Shown piece after piece: positions 17,172 to 27,396 of a DNA stretch of 44,251 nucleotides. Both the position numbers and the translations under genes were made by a program. The notes beneath the pieces are model-generated. The model saw nothing but the letters and a program-made list of their open reading frames with translations. It did not search any database and was not told the origin of the DNA. The DNA is taken from contig JAUWOP010000006.1 in the NCBI GenBank assembly GCA_030612045.1, positions 1 through 44,251 on the forward strand, written 5' to 3'. The stretch is from Chloroflexota bacterium (lineage in GTDB: Bacteria > Chloroflexota > Dehalococcoidia > UBA2247 > JAUWOP01). Numbering within the stretch: the first letter of the stretch is position 1; every line of letters begins with the position of its first letter.

Positions 17172-17885
17172 ATGCCATATATATTCTACCCTGAAAATGG
17201 GAGTGATACGGAATACGCTGAGCCAAGACATAGCATATGGCGACGGTTGCTAAAGATTGCAGGTTTATCCTTAACAATTCTCATACTCCTTACAGTAGTT
17301 ATTACAGGTAGCTTGTGGGGTACTGGTGTTATATTCAGGACTACCCAGATAGAACCTATTCCCTTTTCTGCTTCTCCTTTTCTCCTGGACTCACATCCTC
17401 GCTCTAACTATGCTCCAGATTGGCTTGACCAATTATTTCTGCAGCGGTATGGTCACCACTACTACAGCTCTAGCCAATATGAGCAGCCTGAGATAGACAA
17501 GTTAGAAAGTCTCTTGAAAGAGGTTGAGAGTCATGTCCCCTTTGGTAAGGTGGGGGTGTATAAGGAGGATTATTTCGACTGCAGTGAGATGTCAGCATAC
17601 ATAGAGTATTACCTGGAGCAGAAGGGATACCAGGCAAGTATCTTTATTATCCCTAATGAACACGCCTGGGTTATGGTCTATACTACTGAGGGATGGATAC
17701 CTATAGAGACCACCAACCTTTTCATCGCTACCCCTACCAACTGCAAAAACTTCTCAATGTATTCTGAGGCTGGGAGTAGATATGATAGCATCGGAGAGAT
17801 TTGGGATGAGGTTGAAAATATTAGTGAATTTGACTGGTGGGATACTTGCTATGCCGATGAATTAGAGGAAGTGGCAACTACTTGA
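17172..17885 (+). CDS. membrane-anchored transglutaminase-like protein
   Basis: 237 aa. A basic N-terminus is followed by one membrane segment (about 28-47, AGLSLTILILLTVVITG), leaving the rest outside the cell. The C-terminal half has a papain/transglutaminase-type triad: Cys137 in YFDCSEMSAYIEYYL, His164 in NEHAWVMVYT and an acidic residue in WIPIETTN (Glu179). Proteins of this type act as peptidases or cross-link wall components; substrate unknown. It stands alone on the plus strand, converging on the nuclease gene. Confidence 0.7.
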   Translation: MPYIFYPENGSDTEYAEPRHSIWRRLLKIAGLSLTILILLTVVITGSLWGTGVIFRTTQIEPIPFSASPFLLDSHPRSNYAPDWLDQLFLQRYGHHYYSSSQYEQPEIDKLESLLKEVESHVPFGKVGVYKEDYFDCSEMSAYIEYYLEQKGYQASIFIIPNEHAWVMVYTTEGWIPIETTNLFIATPTNCKNFSMYSEAGSRYDSIGEIWDEVENISEFDWWDTCYADELEEVATT

Positions 17886-17926
17886 GCCTCACTTATGATG
17901 ACCTCTACATGAGCTAGCTCCCCTCT

Positions 17927-18802
17927 TTATTTTCCGCAGAGTTCACGGTAGTTGCAGTAAGGGCACAGGTTTCCTTCCTCCTGAGAGAAGAGTGTCTTTG
18001 CCTTGGGGATGTTTTCCTCGATATTCTCACAATACTGATACATTTCCTCTGTCTCCACAGCAACCTGTGTGGCAAGCTCAGCCAGGTCACCCTCAGTAAA
18101 GCTATGGCTCAACTCCTCATAGTGGTCACCCAGATACACAACGACCGGCTTGACCTGTTCAGTGGTAGCATTGAAAAGGCTCATGGCATAGAGAGCATAC
18201 CCCTTCATCTGCTGTGTGTCTCTCTCAATGCCAACCTTGCCAGTTTTCCAATCGAATACATAGAAACTCCCATTTGCTGCGGGGGAGAGAAAATCTACCC
18301 TGCAATATGCTTTCCGTCCATCTATACGAAGTTCGCCGTAGTCTTCAGGTTCGATAACCCAGCCAGCCCTCTGGATAATGGCATCTTCAATCAACCACTT
18401 ATACCACTCACTGGCAAAGAAACTCCGCAGACAGTTTTCCACCCTGCCTTTAATCTCATCTGCACTAATCGCTTCTAGCTTATGGTAGTAGACCTCCTGG
18501 AAGGTCTTCATTTTGATTGCTTCATCCACTAACCTGTAGCTATAGTTCAACACATTGGCAACATCTATGGGGGCAGTATTCTTTCTCAGTCGATATAGCA
18601 GCACTGAGATTGTCTTGTGCACCAGATTACCAATCTCCAGAGGAATACTGGTCAAGGACTTGAGGAGAGTAATCTTTCCCGGGGGAAATTCCTTATCATA
18701 TTTACCGTAGTATTCATAGTAGTAAAGCCTCTTGCACTGGCTAAACTTATCATAGCGGCTAAATGACCAGCCAAGCATAGGAGTAAAAGAATATCTTCGC
18801 AC
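17927..18802 (-). CDS. RecB/Cas4-like PD-(D/E)XK nuclease with probable Fe-S cluster
   Basis: 291 aa. It starts SFSRYDKFSQCKRLYYYEYY, the usual opening of PF12705-type nucleases (AddB C-terminus, Cas4). Nuclease motifs are His62 (LVHKTIS), Asp170 (RVDFLSP), Asp184-Trp-Lys186 (FDWKTGK) and QMKGYALYA. Cys23 plus Cys280, Cys283 and Cys289 (CPYCNYRELC) form the 1+3 cysteine pattern of a 4Fe-4S cluster. There is no helicase domain and no cas gene nearby, so it is a stand-alone exonuclease. AAGGAGG just upstream of ATG 18802 lies beside a 9-bp repeat tract. Confidence 0.88.
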   Translation of the reverse strand: MRRYSFTPMLGWSFSRYDKFSQCKRLYYYEYYGKYDKEFPPGKITLLKSLTSIPLEIGNLVHKTISVLLYRLRKNTAPIDVANVLNYSYRLVDEAIKMKTFQEVYYHKLEAISADEIKGRVENCLRSFFASEWYKWLIEDAIIQRAGWVIEPEDYGELRIDGRKAYCRVDFLSPAANGSFYVFDWKTGKVGIERDTQQMKGYALYAMSLFNATTEQVKPVVVYLGDHYEELSHSFTEGDLAELATQVAVETEEMYQYCENIEENIPKAKTLFSQEEGNLCPYCNYRELCGK

Positions 18803-18812
18803 AGAATCCTCC

Positions 18813-18839
18813 TTGAGTTTGTTGAGTTTGTTGAGTTTC
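18813..18839. repeat. three 9-bp tandem units
   Basis: TTGAGTTTG occurs twice and TTGAGTTTC once, end to end, in the 5' leader of the RecB-like gene. The reverse complement (CAAACTCAA) belongs to the same family as the units at 40754-40798. Confidence 0.75.
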
Positions 18840-18878
18840 CCACCACCTCCCCAACTCTATGAACTCATCGTGACATAT

Positions 18879-19091
18879 TCACCACCACCGTCCCCTCTCC
18901 TGGTAGGTTTTGATAAATCTCTCAATAGAGCGGTCATAGGTCTTCTCTACATCATCAGGGAAGAAGCAAGCCGGCAGTTCGCCACGGCGCCAGTGATACT
19001 CCTTGCATTCGCAGCAAATACCCTTTCTACTACAAGGTTCATAGGTACAATTGCACTTCGCCTTGTTTCGTTCGATGTTACACTCTTTCAT
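18879..19091 (-). CDS. small Cys-rich protein, DUF6485-like
   Basis: 70 aa from ATG 19091, with AGGAG eight bases upstream; a GTG at 19106 in frame is itself part of that site. The start [20 protein letters not shown] and the following [20 protein letters not shown] give about nine cysteines in 40 residues, suggesting Zn or Fe-S binding, then a helical tail. I recognise it as like DUF6485; function unknown. Confidence 0.75.
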   Translation of the reverse strand: MKECNIERNKAKCNCTYEPCSRKGICCECKEYHWRRGELPACFFPDDVEKTYDRSIERFIKTYQERGRWW

Positions 19092-19181
19092 AGCCAATCT
19101 CCTCACGGATTATTCTCCTGTATAAAGCAGCAATAGACATCCCTGGATACCACTCCGGGTATTCCCACTGATGGCTGATTG

Positions 19182-19751
19182 CTAAAACTTATGCCACTCT
19201 TCTCCCGCGGATTCACCCCTTTGTGTTATGTCTATCCTCTTAAAGCCTTTCCGGTATCGCTCACAGAGGCGGAGATACAAAGCTCTGCCTTCGGAGTAGA
19301 ACTGCTTCAACTCACTGGTGACCTGACCACTTATTTTAGCAGGCACTCCTATTGCTACCTTCTCTGGTGGTATTACCTGGTTCTGACTAACAACACACCC
19401 TTCGCCCACTATAGCACCTTCTCCAACTACAGAATGGATGGAGAGTATTGCTCCCATGCCAATGAGGGTAAAGTCGCTCACCTTTGAGGCATGAATTATG
19501 GCACCGTGACCGACAATAACATCATTGCCAATCTCACAAACCTCATCAGGTGGCGCATGCACGATACATCCTTCCTCTATGGCTGTCCTGGAACCTATTC
19601 TTATGGAGCCATAGTCACCTCTCAATATTGCTCCGGCACCAATAAGACAATTCTCACCAATAACTACATCCCCGATAATATCAGCACTCTCGCATATAAA
19701 ACTCCCGGAGCCAATCCGGGGACTTTTCCCCTCAAATGAATATAATGCCAT
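19182..19751 (-). CDS. gamma-carbonic anhydrase-like hexapeptide-repeat protein
   Basis: 189 aa, a left-handed beta-helix of hexapeptide repeats (IGDVVIGENCLIGAGAILRG and so on). The metal-binding histidines of gamma-carbonic anhydrases are at His65 (VHAPP), His82 and His87 (GHGAIIHASK). Residues 170-189 form a C-terminal tail. It may hydrate CO2 or be a YrdA/PaaY-type relative of unknown substrate. It starts 12 bases after the stop of the eIF2B remnant, with GGAGG before the ATG. Confidence 0.88.
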   Translation of the reverse strand: MALYSFEGKSPRIGSGSFICESADIIGDVVIGENCLIGAGAILRGDYGSIRIGSRTAIEEGCIVHAPPDEVCEIGNDVIVGHGAIIHASKVSDFTLIGMGAILSIHSVVGEGAIVGEGCVVSQNQVIPPEKVAIGVPAKISGQVTSELKQFYSEGRALYLRLCERYRKGFKRIDITQRGESAGEEWHKF

Positions 19752-19763
19752 TCAGACCTCCTG

Positions 19764-19997
19764 TTAAGATAGAGACGGTAAGCTTCCTTCCTCAGTAATA
19801 ATAGCAGTTATGAGATTTGCGGGCACAATGTCAAAGCCCTCCTCCAGAATCCCTTTCTGGTAGTCTTGCAGAGCAAATTTAGTTGTCTCAGCTATAGAAT
19901 AAAACGGCACACCCCTCTCCCTTGCCAGCAGGGCTGCCTTCCAGCTTGGTGTTCCATTGACAACCGACCTATCTCTCAGGACGCTATCTGCTCCTTT
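19764..19997 (-). pseudogene. 3' remnant of an eIF2B-family (MtnA-like) gene
   Basis: On the minus strand an open frame of 77 codons, starting right after a TGA at 19998-20000 and lacking any start codon, reads KGADSVLRDRSVVNGTPSWK, RERGVPFYSIAETTKF, and then FDIVPANLITAIITEEG. That is the C-terminal third of eIF2B/MtnA/ribose-1,5-bisphosphate isomerase-type proteins; the functional paralog MtnA at 30459 shows the same GADR, NKIGTY, VPFYVAAPTST and AIITEKG landmarks. About 200 N-terminal residues are gone. The remnant overlaps the last codons of cinA in another frame, so the deletion joined the two. Confidence 0.8.
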
Positions 19998-20460
19998 TCA
20001 GGTAGTTCAATAGCATCTGTAATGCTGCTCTGGCGGCGTTAAGCCTGTTTTCCAGGCGGTTTCCCTGGAAGAGATGCTCTTCGGTGTGGGTGTCTATAGA
20101 TGTGGAAATACCCAGGTAGAATAGTCCGACGGGTTTTCCTGGTGTCTCACCGGCAGGTCCAGCGATACCGGTATCCGAAATACCAATACTGGTGTTCATC
20201 AGCAGTCTTACTCCTGATGCCATTTCGGCTGCCGTTTGAGGGCTTACCGCTCCGTAGAGCTCTAGTGTCTCCTGATTCACTCCCAAAACCTTTATCTTTA
20301 TATCGTTATCATAGGAAACCACTCCCCCGCGAAAGTAGTCCGAGCTTCCTGCTATGTCAGTTATCATGGTGGAAATCAACCCGCCGCTGGCTGATTCTGC
20401 CACTGCCAGGGTAAGTTTACGCTCCCGCAGGTTTCTACCCACCTCTTCTGCCAGTGTCAT
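19984..20460 (-). CDS. CinA C-terminal-type nicotinamide-nucleotide amidohydrolase (PncC-like)
   Basis: 158 aa: the amidase domain only, without the N-terminal molybdopterin-like domain of full CinA. It should deamidate NMN in NAD salvage. Motifs: LAVAESASGGLIS (the usual Cys-Thr is Ala-Ser here), SDYFRGGVVSYDNDIK and GIAGPAGETPGKPVG. The stop lies within the eIF2B remnant, so the extreme C-terminus (about NYLKRSR) may not be ancestral. AGGGGTGAGGAAGG precedes the ATG; the gene follows the large methyltransferase by 14 bases and so belongs to its operon. Confidence 0.88.
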   Translation of the reverse strand: MTLAEEVGRNLRERKLTLAVAESASGGLISTMITDIAGSSDYFRGGVVSYDNDIKIKVLGVNQETLELYGAVSPQTAAEMASGVRLLMNTSIGISDTGIAGPAGETPGKPVGLFYLGISTSIDTHTEEHLFQGNRLENRLNAARAALQMLLNYLKRSR

Positions 20461-20474
20461 CCTTCCTCACCCCT

Positions 20475-23400
20475 TCATTCTCCCAGAATCCCTCGCACCA
20501 ACTCGTCAATCTCAGCTAATTCCCTTTTTAGCATCTCCCGCACCATGCCGCGCAATTTGCCAATGCTGGTGACCTTACCCCCACCGCCACTTGCCACCCA
20601 CTGCTCTACCTTAGTGTTGCACTCCTGTCCCAGCTCCACCAGCCGCTGATGGGCAGTATTGGCAGGGTCGAATTTGGGGATAGGAAGTTCAAGAACTTTT
20701 TTGTGAAAGTGCCGCGGACCCCACAATCCGCGCGCTTGCATTGGCTTAACCAATTTATCAATCAGGGGCGCGTTTAGGATTGCAGCCACATAAAAGGCAT
20801 CGTTCCTCACTCTTGCTTCGTAGAAATAGGTCACACTCTCAATGATAAAGCCACACGCTGCAATCCGTTGTCCATTGATTTTGAATTCGATCTCCTCGCT
20901 CTCAATGACAGCCGCGGTAAGAAATGTGCCTGAAGTATTGTAAAGCACCCGATATTTCGCCTGCGGGTTCTGCTCTGTCAGTTTCCCACGATAGTCCAGC
21001 CATTCAGTTGCGGTCATCTGCCCTGCTTTCGCACTGCGTCGTTCCTTCCACTCCTCTTCCACCTTTTTCAGCCACTGTGCCAGGTGCAAAAAACCTCGCT
21101 TGCGGGCTTCTGCTGCATCAACTAGTCTATGGTGATCTCCTAGGGGCTCAATTGGCAACACCACCAGGCGGTAGTCCAGATGCCCAAATGGGAGTAAATC
21201 AGTAGAGAGGAGTGTGGCATAGAGGAAACGGCTCTCAACGGTGCCCTTGAAATATACGCTCTTGTAGGCGTCCTTGGCTTCCTTTCGAGCACGGTCGGCA
21301 CTTTCCAGCGGGGGCAAATCAGGATTGAACCCTAGTGGTGATAGTGGTACCTGCACGAACCAGAAGGAACGCGGATGAATATCTGCCCCGCGTTGAAACC
21401 CTTTCTTGTAGTAACTTGGACTATGCGTGCTTGTGTCTTTGCCTGTTGCCCAGAAGGAGCTCCTACCGCGCTGGTGAAGTGAGATTTCAATATCCTCAAC
21501 GGTGAGCGTCCTTTCAGCCTCCCTAAGTGTGGCATTTTTGCGCTTGAGTTTGCCGCTCAGGATTTGCCCAGCAATGGGATATTCTATCTTTGCCGTCTGG
21601 CGCTTATCCGCCATCAATACACATGCCGGCACATTAAACAGAGGCTTGACTCCCTCGCAATCCCAGACCTCGTGCCAGAAGAGATTTTGCAGCGAGTCCT
21701 CGCTGAATTTGAATGTGCGCCGCCGTAATCCGTCATGCTGGTCGGCGCTGAAAAGGCTCCTGGGCAAGACAAAGGCAATTCTCCCACCCTCTTTGAGGTA
21801 CAAATCTGCTGCCCGCACCATGAAAAGTGCTGCGATTTCTAGATTGGGAATGTTTTTGGCGCTCCCCGTGAGCAACTTATATTCCTGCGTGATTTGCCGT
21901 CTTAGAAACCCTTGATAATCGGGTTCCATGTAGCGGAAGGCAATCCAGGGTGGGTTGCCGACAATAAAGTCAAACCTCTGCTTGAAAAAGAGCGGCTTAT
22001 AGATGTTCTTCAGCACGAATGCCCAGATGGTATCACGGTCAATGTCGATAAAGTGTTTCAGGGTGTCGGCAATAGTGAAGAGTTGTTTAGCCAGCACTTC
22101 ATTATCACTTTGAGGAAAGTGCTGCGCCACCAGAAAATTATGGAATAGTTCGATTGTGATAGGCTTGTCCTTGTTCTGCCGGGCAAACTCCTTGGCTAGT
22201 TCAATCGCCTGGTCATAGAGCGCCGAATCCTGAAGCAATGGCTCAGGTAGCCAAATGGGCTGACTGTCGATAATAACTTCGTAGTAGTCCACAGCGTCAA
22301 CCTTTGCTAATCGTTGTGGCAGCCTGAGGGTATCTGACAGGTAAATGGGGATAGTAATGGGGCCACCTCGGCGGGGCTTTTTCAATAAGTCACCGAGCGC
22401 CAGAATATAGTTTGTCTTGGCGATTATTACTGCCAGGGGATGGATGTCTGCACCTTGTACCGAATCCAGAACATGAAAGAGTGTTTTCGATGAATCGCCC
22501 AGTCTCTCGCGCTTTTCTCGAATAGTAAGATAGAGAAAGGTGCCCGAACCACAGGCGGGGTCAAGGAATGTGCCTTTGGGATTTTCGTCGAGTAACCTAT
22601 TAACCACGCGATGTGCCAGCCAATCGGGGGTGTAGAACTCACCCAGGTCGTGGCGCGTCTCAGGGTCAACCAGTTCCTGATACAGCGATTTCAACACATC
22701 TTCTGAGAGTTCACGCAAGTTATAGTTTTGCAGCAAGCTAAACAGCTTGTGCGTCATGCTAATACTAATCCTTGCTATATCCCCACGCGCTAGCCACGAG
22801 AAGAAATCCTCCTCGATAAAGTTCTCAATTCCATGTGCCTTGAATAACTGCCCTTCCAACATTTCAACGATTTGTGGTTCGTCTGGCAGGGTGCTGCTTT
22901 CAGTGATGCGCTTCCATGCCATCAGCTTAGCCAGGGTTGCCAGATAGGTGTGACGGATGAATAACTCATCACTAGCGACAGCACTTCCGTAGGCGATGCG
23001 CAGGTATTTCTCCCAGCTTTCGAAGATTACGCTGAAGGCGCTCTGTGTTTTAATCTCTTGCCATAGGGTAAGCAGAGCGTGCGTGGTTGTCTGAAAGGCG
23101 TGGCTCTTGATGCCGAAATCGCGCACCAGTGTCTCACTGGTCGGGGGTAGGATTTCCCGACGCAGGAAATAGCGGTCGAGCCAATAGTAGACCTCACGGG
23201 GTTGCAGCCTTGCCCAGTTTGCCTCCTCAACCACCTTGAGACTCACATCACAGGGCGCAATCTCTCCATTTATCGCCTTGGTAAGGATTGGAGAATAGGT
23301 CACAAAGCGAATACCATCGGTGGCGATGCACAGGTATGGCGTATGAGCATCATGTACTTCCTGAGACCAGAGAATGGCAACATAACGGCGCAATTGCTCT

Positions 23401-23723
23401 TCAGCCTCACCCAGATTTTTGGGAATATTCGATTCAAACTCGATAAGCACATTCCCGAACAGGTTGTCTGCCCTGCCTCTGAGGATGCGGTCTTTCTGTC
23501 TAACCTTTAGATATTTCTCAATACCTGAACTGTAGGACTCGATGAAACCAGGTTCGAGACCGAGAAGCTCGTGAACAAGCATGGCAAAGCGGTGCGAGCG
23601 TGCCGATTCAGAGTGTAATGGCTCAACCTCGTGTAAATACAGGGGGATGGTTTCATCCAACTGTATTTGGCGGGTATCGGAGAAACGAGAGCCTCTTTCG
23701 GTGAGTTTGGTGGTCTTTTTCAT
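20475..23723 (-). CDS. large N6-adenine DNA methyltransferase / type IIG-like protein
   Basis: 1082 aa. The N-terminal ~200 residues resemble the nuclease-like domain of type IIG enzymes: GRADNLFGNVLIEFES with Asp86 and Glu95, but Glu97 stands where catalytic Lys is expected, so cutting activity is doubtful. The methylase core has FLDPACGSGTFLYL (Asp388 on) and IVGNPPWIAF (Asn590-Trp593). The last ~350 residues should recognise DNA and end in a coiled, acidic tail. It could be an Eco57I-type restriction-modification enzyme or a methylase only. Its start overlaps the RadC-like stop (ATGA), so the two are coupled. Confidence 0.88.
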   Translation of the reverse strand: MKKTTKLTERGSRFSDTRQIQLDETIPLYLHEVEPLHSESARSHRFAMLVHELLGLEPGFIESYSSGIEKYLKVRQKDRILRGRADNLFGNVLIEFESNIPKNLGEAEEQLRRYVAILWSQEVHDAHTPYLCIATDGIRFVTYSPILTKAINGEIAPCDVSLKVVEEANWARLQPREVYYWLDRYFLRREILPPTSETLVRDFGIKSHAFQTTTHALLTLWQEIKTQSAFSVIFESWEKYLRIAYGSAVASDELFIRHTYLATLAKLMAWKRITESSTLPDEPQIVEMLEGQLFKAHGIENFIEEDFFSWLARGDIARISISMTHKLFSLLQNYNLRELSEDVLKSLYQELVDPETRHDLGEFYTPDWLAHRVVNRLLDENPKGTFLDPACGSGTFLYLTIREKRERLGDSSKTLFHVLDSVQGADIHPLAVIIAKTNYILALGDLLKKPRRGGPITIPIYLSDTLRLPQRLAKVDAVDYYEVIIDSQPIWLPEPLLQDSALYDQAIELAKEFARQNKDKPITIELFHNFLVAQHFPQSDNEVLAKQLFTIADTLKHFIDIDRDTIWAFVLKNIYKPLFFKQRFDFIVGNPPWIAFRYMEPDYQGFLRRQITQEYKLLTGSAKNIPNLEIAALFMVRAADLYLKEGGRIAFVLPRSLFSADQHDGLRRRTFKFSEDSLQNLFWHEVWDCEGVKPLFNVPACVLMADKRQTAKIEYPIAGQILSGKLKRKNATLREAERTLTVEDIEISLHQRGRSSFWATGKDTSTHSPSYYKKGFQRGADIHPRSFWFVQVPLSPLGFNPDLPPLESADRARKEAKDAYKSVYFKGTVESRFLYATLLSTDLLPFGHLDYRLVVLPIEPLGDHHRLVDAAEARKRGFLHLAQWLKKVEEEWKERRSAKAGQMTATEWLDYRGKLTEQNPQAKYRVLYNTSGTFLTAAVIESEEIEFKINGQRIAACGFIIESVTYFYEARVRNDAFYVAAILNAPLIDKLVKPMQARGLWGPRHFHKKVLELPIPKFDPANTAHQRLVELGQECNTKVEQWVASGGGGKVTSIGKLRGMVREMLKRELAEIDELVRGILGE

Positions 23724-24013
23724 CGTGGTAGACCTCCCTTATGCCCCGCAAGGCGGAGAGCCAGCTCAAATGCGGCGGCAATACGAATAATTTTCACATC
23801 TGAGAGACCTTTAACCTCCAAGAGGCGCTCTAATGGTTGATTCGCCAGTCCTTCAAGGGAGCCAAATCTTTCCAGAATCTCTTCAGCGATTCCCCCTGCC
23901 GGTTTCCCCGGAATACCTGTCGAAATAAGAATGGCAAGGAGCTCAGCATCAGTCAAACTACCAGCACCTTGCTCTCTCAGTTTCCCACCGGGATGCTCCC
24001 ATTTACCTATCAA
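23720..24013 (-). CDS. RadC N-terminal (UPF0758 helix-hairpin-helix) domain protein, no JAB domain
   Basis: 97 aa from TTG 24013, with AAGGAGG a few bases upstream. The sequence (LREQGAGSLTDAELLAILIS, then FGSLEGLANQPLERLLEVKG) is the N-terminal helical domain of RadC/DUF2466 proteins. The metal-binding JAB/MPN domain (HxH...D) that makes up the rest of RadC is absent; instead the frame ends inside the start of the methyltransferase gene. It is either a truncated radC or a domain adopted as a DNA-binding partner of the methylase. Confidence 0.85.
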   Translation of the reverse strand: MIGKWEHPGGKLREQGAGSLTDAELLAILISTGIPGKPAGGIAEEILERFGSLEGLANQPLERLLEVKGLSDVKIIRIAAAFELALRLAGHKGGLPR

Positions 24014-24161
24014 CGCTCCACCTCCTTAGAACTGCCCATGTTACCCCTCATACTGAGAGTTTCGTAACCTCTATCGGATGTTCCTCCACAGGGCATTCCT
24101 GCAGAAAAGCCAAATGGCAGTTTAGCATCTTTGCTAAAACTAAATCAGGAGACAGATTAAC

Positions 24162-26288
<2,127 letters not shown>

Positions 26289-26432
26289 TTACGGATATTA
26301 TATCTGACCTTGGAGCAGTACTTCAACCAAGCATCTCTGTCAAACCTTAAACATCAGGATTTAGCTCCATCAACACACCTTGTATTTCTATATGCCAAGA
26401 CTCTTTAGAAATGTCTGTTGATGTTCTCGAGG

Positions 26433-26462
26433 TTGGCAGGGAGGAGTGTCGGATAGTATAGT
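26433..26462 (+). promoter_or_regulatory. candidate promoter for the acetyl-CoA pathway operon
   Basis: TTGGCA (26433-26438) and TATAGT (26457-26462) are 18 bases apart, 46 bases before the methyltransferase start, in the 282-bp divergent gap between ligA and this operon. I see no operator-like symmetry. Nothing else recognisable lies in the gap. Confidence 0.4.
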
Positions 26463-26507
26463 TAGTATAAGGGGACCTGTAAGGCAGCTTCGGGTAGGAG
26501 GGATTAT

Positions 26508-27386
26508 ATGATTCTTATCGGTGAGAGCATTCATATTATTGCTATGACGGTTTCACAAGCGATAGAGGAGCGGAATGCCAGGGTAGTTCAGGGGTTGGTG
26601 ATGGGGCAGACTGATGCAGGGGCAGACTATATTGAGCTGAATCTAGGTCCGGCGAGGAAAGTGCCTGAGGAGACGATGCAGTGGTTGGTTAGGGTGGTAC
26701 AGGAGGTAACCGACCTTCCGCTATCGCTGGATACTACCAACCCTGTGGCTATGGAAGCAGGGCTTAAGGTGTGTAAGCAAAGGGCATTGATTAACTCAGC
26801 TTCAGGGAAGAGGGAGAGTAGGGAAAGGATGTTGCCTCTGGCGGTGAAGTATCCCGCTGAGGTGATTATCTCAGTGCTTACTGATGAAGGGATTCCCGCG
26901 GGTGCAGACTCAAGAGCGGAGAGCATTATGGAGACTCTTACTATAGCTAATGAGATGGGGATTGCTAATGAGAATATTTGGGTTGACCCCATCCTCATGC
27001 CTGTTAGTGTGGACCAGAAGGCAGTCTATGAGTGTTTGGAATTTATAGAGATGTTACCTGACCTGGCACCCGGCATTAAGTCTGTTGTCGGTTTATCAAA
27101 TTTGTCTAATGGAACTCCTCGGGAGTTGAGGGGAATCCTCAACCGCACATATATGGTAATGCTGGAGAAGTATAACCAGTATGGAGCGATTGTCAATGTA
27201 TTTGATGAGGAGCTAGTACGCTTAAACCGGGGAGAGATGCCGCAGGTTGTGGCTCTTATCCATAGGGTGATGGATGGGGAGGATATAGACCTTGCTTTAC
27301 TATCCCCACGAGAAAGGGAGTATGTGAAAACAACCGAGGTACTCATGGGACAGAGTCTATATTCTCATTCTTGGCTTGAGACTTAG
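26508..27386 (+). CDS. acsE: methyltetrahydrofolate:corrinoid iron-sulfur protein methyltransferase (AcsE-like)
   Basis: A 292-aa TIM barrel of the dihydropteroate synthase/MeTr family; it moves the methyl group from CH3-THF to the cobalt of the corrinoid protein. Pterin-site features: ILIGESIH at the start, GADYIELNLGP, LPLSLDTTNP, ALINSASG and VVGLSNLSNGTP. GGTAGGAGG precedes the ATG. Ten bases separate it from the corrinoid protein subunit gene, its direct partner. Confidence 0.88.
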   Translation: MILIGESIHIIAMTVSQAIEERNARVVQGLVMGQTDAGADYIELNLGPARKVPEETMQWLVRVVQEVTDLPLSLDTTNPVAMEAGLKVCKQRALINSASGKRESRERMLPLAVKYPAEVIISVLTDEGIPAGADSRAESIMETLTIANEMGIANENIWVDPILMPVSVDQKAVYECLEFIEMLPDLAPGIKSVVGLSNLSNGTPRELRGILNRTYMVMLEKYNQYGAIVNVFDEELVRLNRGEMPQVVALIHRVMDGEDIDLALLSPREREYVKTTEVLMGQSLYSHSWLET

Positions 27387-27396
27387 GAGGAGAGAT

